This document shows, piece by piece, positions 11,942-12,672 of a stretch of 12,672 nt of DNA (positions are counted from its first letter, which is position 1; the number at the start of each line of letters is the position of its first letter). The position numbers were made by a program, and so were the translations under genes. The stretch spans positions 1 through 12,672 of the forward strand of contig JACVRU010000036.1 of the NCBI GenBank assembly GCA_014534295.1, read 5' to 3'. The notes under the pieces are model-generated. The model had not been told where the DNA came from. It saw nothing but the letters and a program-made list of their open reading frames with translations, and made no database searches. The DNA is from Thermoleophilia bacterium (lineage in GTDB: Bacteria; Actinomycetota; Thermoleophilia; Gaiellales; Gaiellaceae).

Positions 11942-12672
11942 CCGATCTCCCAGGTGTCGCCGGCGTGGAGGAGGGCCGCGAGGTCGCCGTCGCCCTTGGC
12001 GGCGCGCGCCGCGCCCAGCTGCTCCGCCATCAGCTCGTCGTAGACCGGCCGCTCGACCCTGCGGAACACGCCCGTCGGCGCCGCGCCGACCGCGTCCAGG
12101 GTCAGGCGCGAGAGCGCGAACGCGATCGACGGCTCCGGGTGCGACGCGTCGTGGACGAGCAGCGCCTCCTCGCCCACCTCGGCGACGTCGACCGTCTCGA
12201 CCGAGCCGTCCGGCCGCAGCCGCACGCCGCGCGACCCCTCCTCGCCGAAGCGGATCGGCTCGCCGTGCTTCAGCTCGATCCTGTTCAGCGGCTCGTCGCG
12301 CACGACGTCGAAGGCGCCGTCGTTGTAGATGTTGCAGTTCTGGAAGATCTCGACGAAGGCCGAGCCCCGGTGCCCGGCCGCCTGCCGCAGCACCTCGGTG
12401 AGCCCCTTCTTGTCGGTGTCGATCGCGCGCGCTACGAAGGTCGCTTCCGCGCCGATCGCGACCGAGAGCGGGTTGAACGGGAAGTCCAGCGAGCCCATCG
12501 GCGTCGACTTCGTCAGCGTCCCGAGCGGGCTCGTCGGCGAGTACTGCCCCTTCGTCAGCCCGTAGATCTGGTTGTTGAAGAGCAGGATCTTGACGTTGAC
12601 GTTCCGCCGCAGCGCGTGGATGAGGTGGTTGCCGCCGATCGAGAGGGCGTCGCCGTCGCCGGTCACGATCCA
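11938..12672 (-). CDS. korB: 2-oxoglutarate (2-oxoacid):ferredoxin oxidoreductase beta subunit, 5'-truncated
   Basis: The last 244 residues are present; the N-terminus lies beyond the right edge. KorB binds thiamine diphosphate and, with KorA, oxidatively decarboxylates 2-oxoglutarate to succinyl-CoA while reducing ferredoxin, linking the TCA cycle to low-potential electrons in the cytoplasm. The TPP motif opens GDGDALSIGGNH (residues 5-16 of the visible part) and closes NNQIYGLTKGQYS (33-45). TPMGSLDFPFNP, GAEATFVARAID and AFVEIFQNCNIYNDGAFD follow in the usual order. The C-terminal portion (RDEPLNRIELKHGEPIRFG...) is typical of the actinobacterial-type enzyme. The Cys residues that bind the Fe-S cluster would lie mainly in the missing part. 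korA is expected just upstream on this strand, outside the window. An internal GTG at 12666 is not the start because the TPP motif needs preceding residues. Confidence 0.92.
   Translation of the reverse strand, partial: WIVTGDGDALSIGGNHLIHALRRNVNVKILLFNNQIYGLTKGQYSPTSPLGTLTKSTPMGSLDFPFNPLSVAIGAEATFVARAIDTDKKGLTEVLRQAAGHRGSAFVEIFQNCNIYNDGAFDVVRDEPLNRIELKHGEPIRFGEEGSRGVRLRPDGSVETVDVAEVGEEALLVHDASHPEPSIAFALSRLTLDAVGAAPTGVFRRVERPVYDELMAEQLGAARAAKGDGDLAALLHAGDTWEIG

Overview
This window looks like a chromosome segment from a high-GC (about 70%) actinobacterium. My best guess is a deep-branching lineage such as Thermoleophilia (Solirubrobacterales/Gaiellales-like). The grounds are base composition, gene content (a Cys-less HesB/IscA-like protein, a DUF2277 protein, a KorB-type 2-oxoacid:ferredoxin oxidoreductase) and several starts with a TANNNT element only 6-11 nt upstream and no Shine-Dalgarno, which suggests leaderless transcripts. 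The lineage is an inference, not something the sequence proves. I see no rRNA, tRNA, CRISPR, insertion sequence or phage signal.

Left third (1-5337): a co-directional carbohydrate-uptake operon. In order it holds an ABC ATPase (5' end cut by the window), a lipoprotein solute-binding protein, a MalF-type permease carrying an unusual ~155-residue extracytoplasmic insert with a beta-sandwich-like domain, a MalG-type permease, and a compact cytoplasmic GH15 glycosidase that lacks the usual N-terminal beta-sandwich domain. The likely job is import of an alpha-glucoside or short alpha-glucan followed by cytoplasmic hydrolysis. A 9+3+9 inverted repeat sits exactly on the permease/GH15 junction and includes the likely TTG start. 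A hairpin followed by T6 closes the operon.

Middle (5338-8908): an M29 metallo-aminopeptidase, a small VOC/glyoxalase-fold protein, and a two-gene marR-MFS exporter operon. The marR start codon lies at the centre of an 8+3+8 inverted repeat directly after a -10-like TAGACT, a good candidate for an autoregulatory operator.

Right part (8796-12672): short transcription units in alternating orientation. A membrane-anchored PASTA protein (minus) and a haloalkane-dehalogenase-like alpha/beta hydrolase (plus) diverge from a 22-bp spacer whose TATA core may serve both. A secreted TolB-like propeller protein (minus) diverges from a HesB/IscA-like gene (plus), which overlaps an ORF for a 43-residue single-membrane-span protein. 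Next is a DUF2277 gene, then the 3' part of korB (minus), which runs off the right edge. All three convergent gene pairs overlap at their 3' ends (113, 24 and 4 bp). The window is almost wholly coding, and no gap without a gene exceeds about 75 bp.
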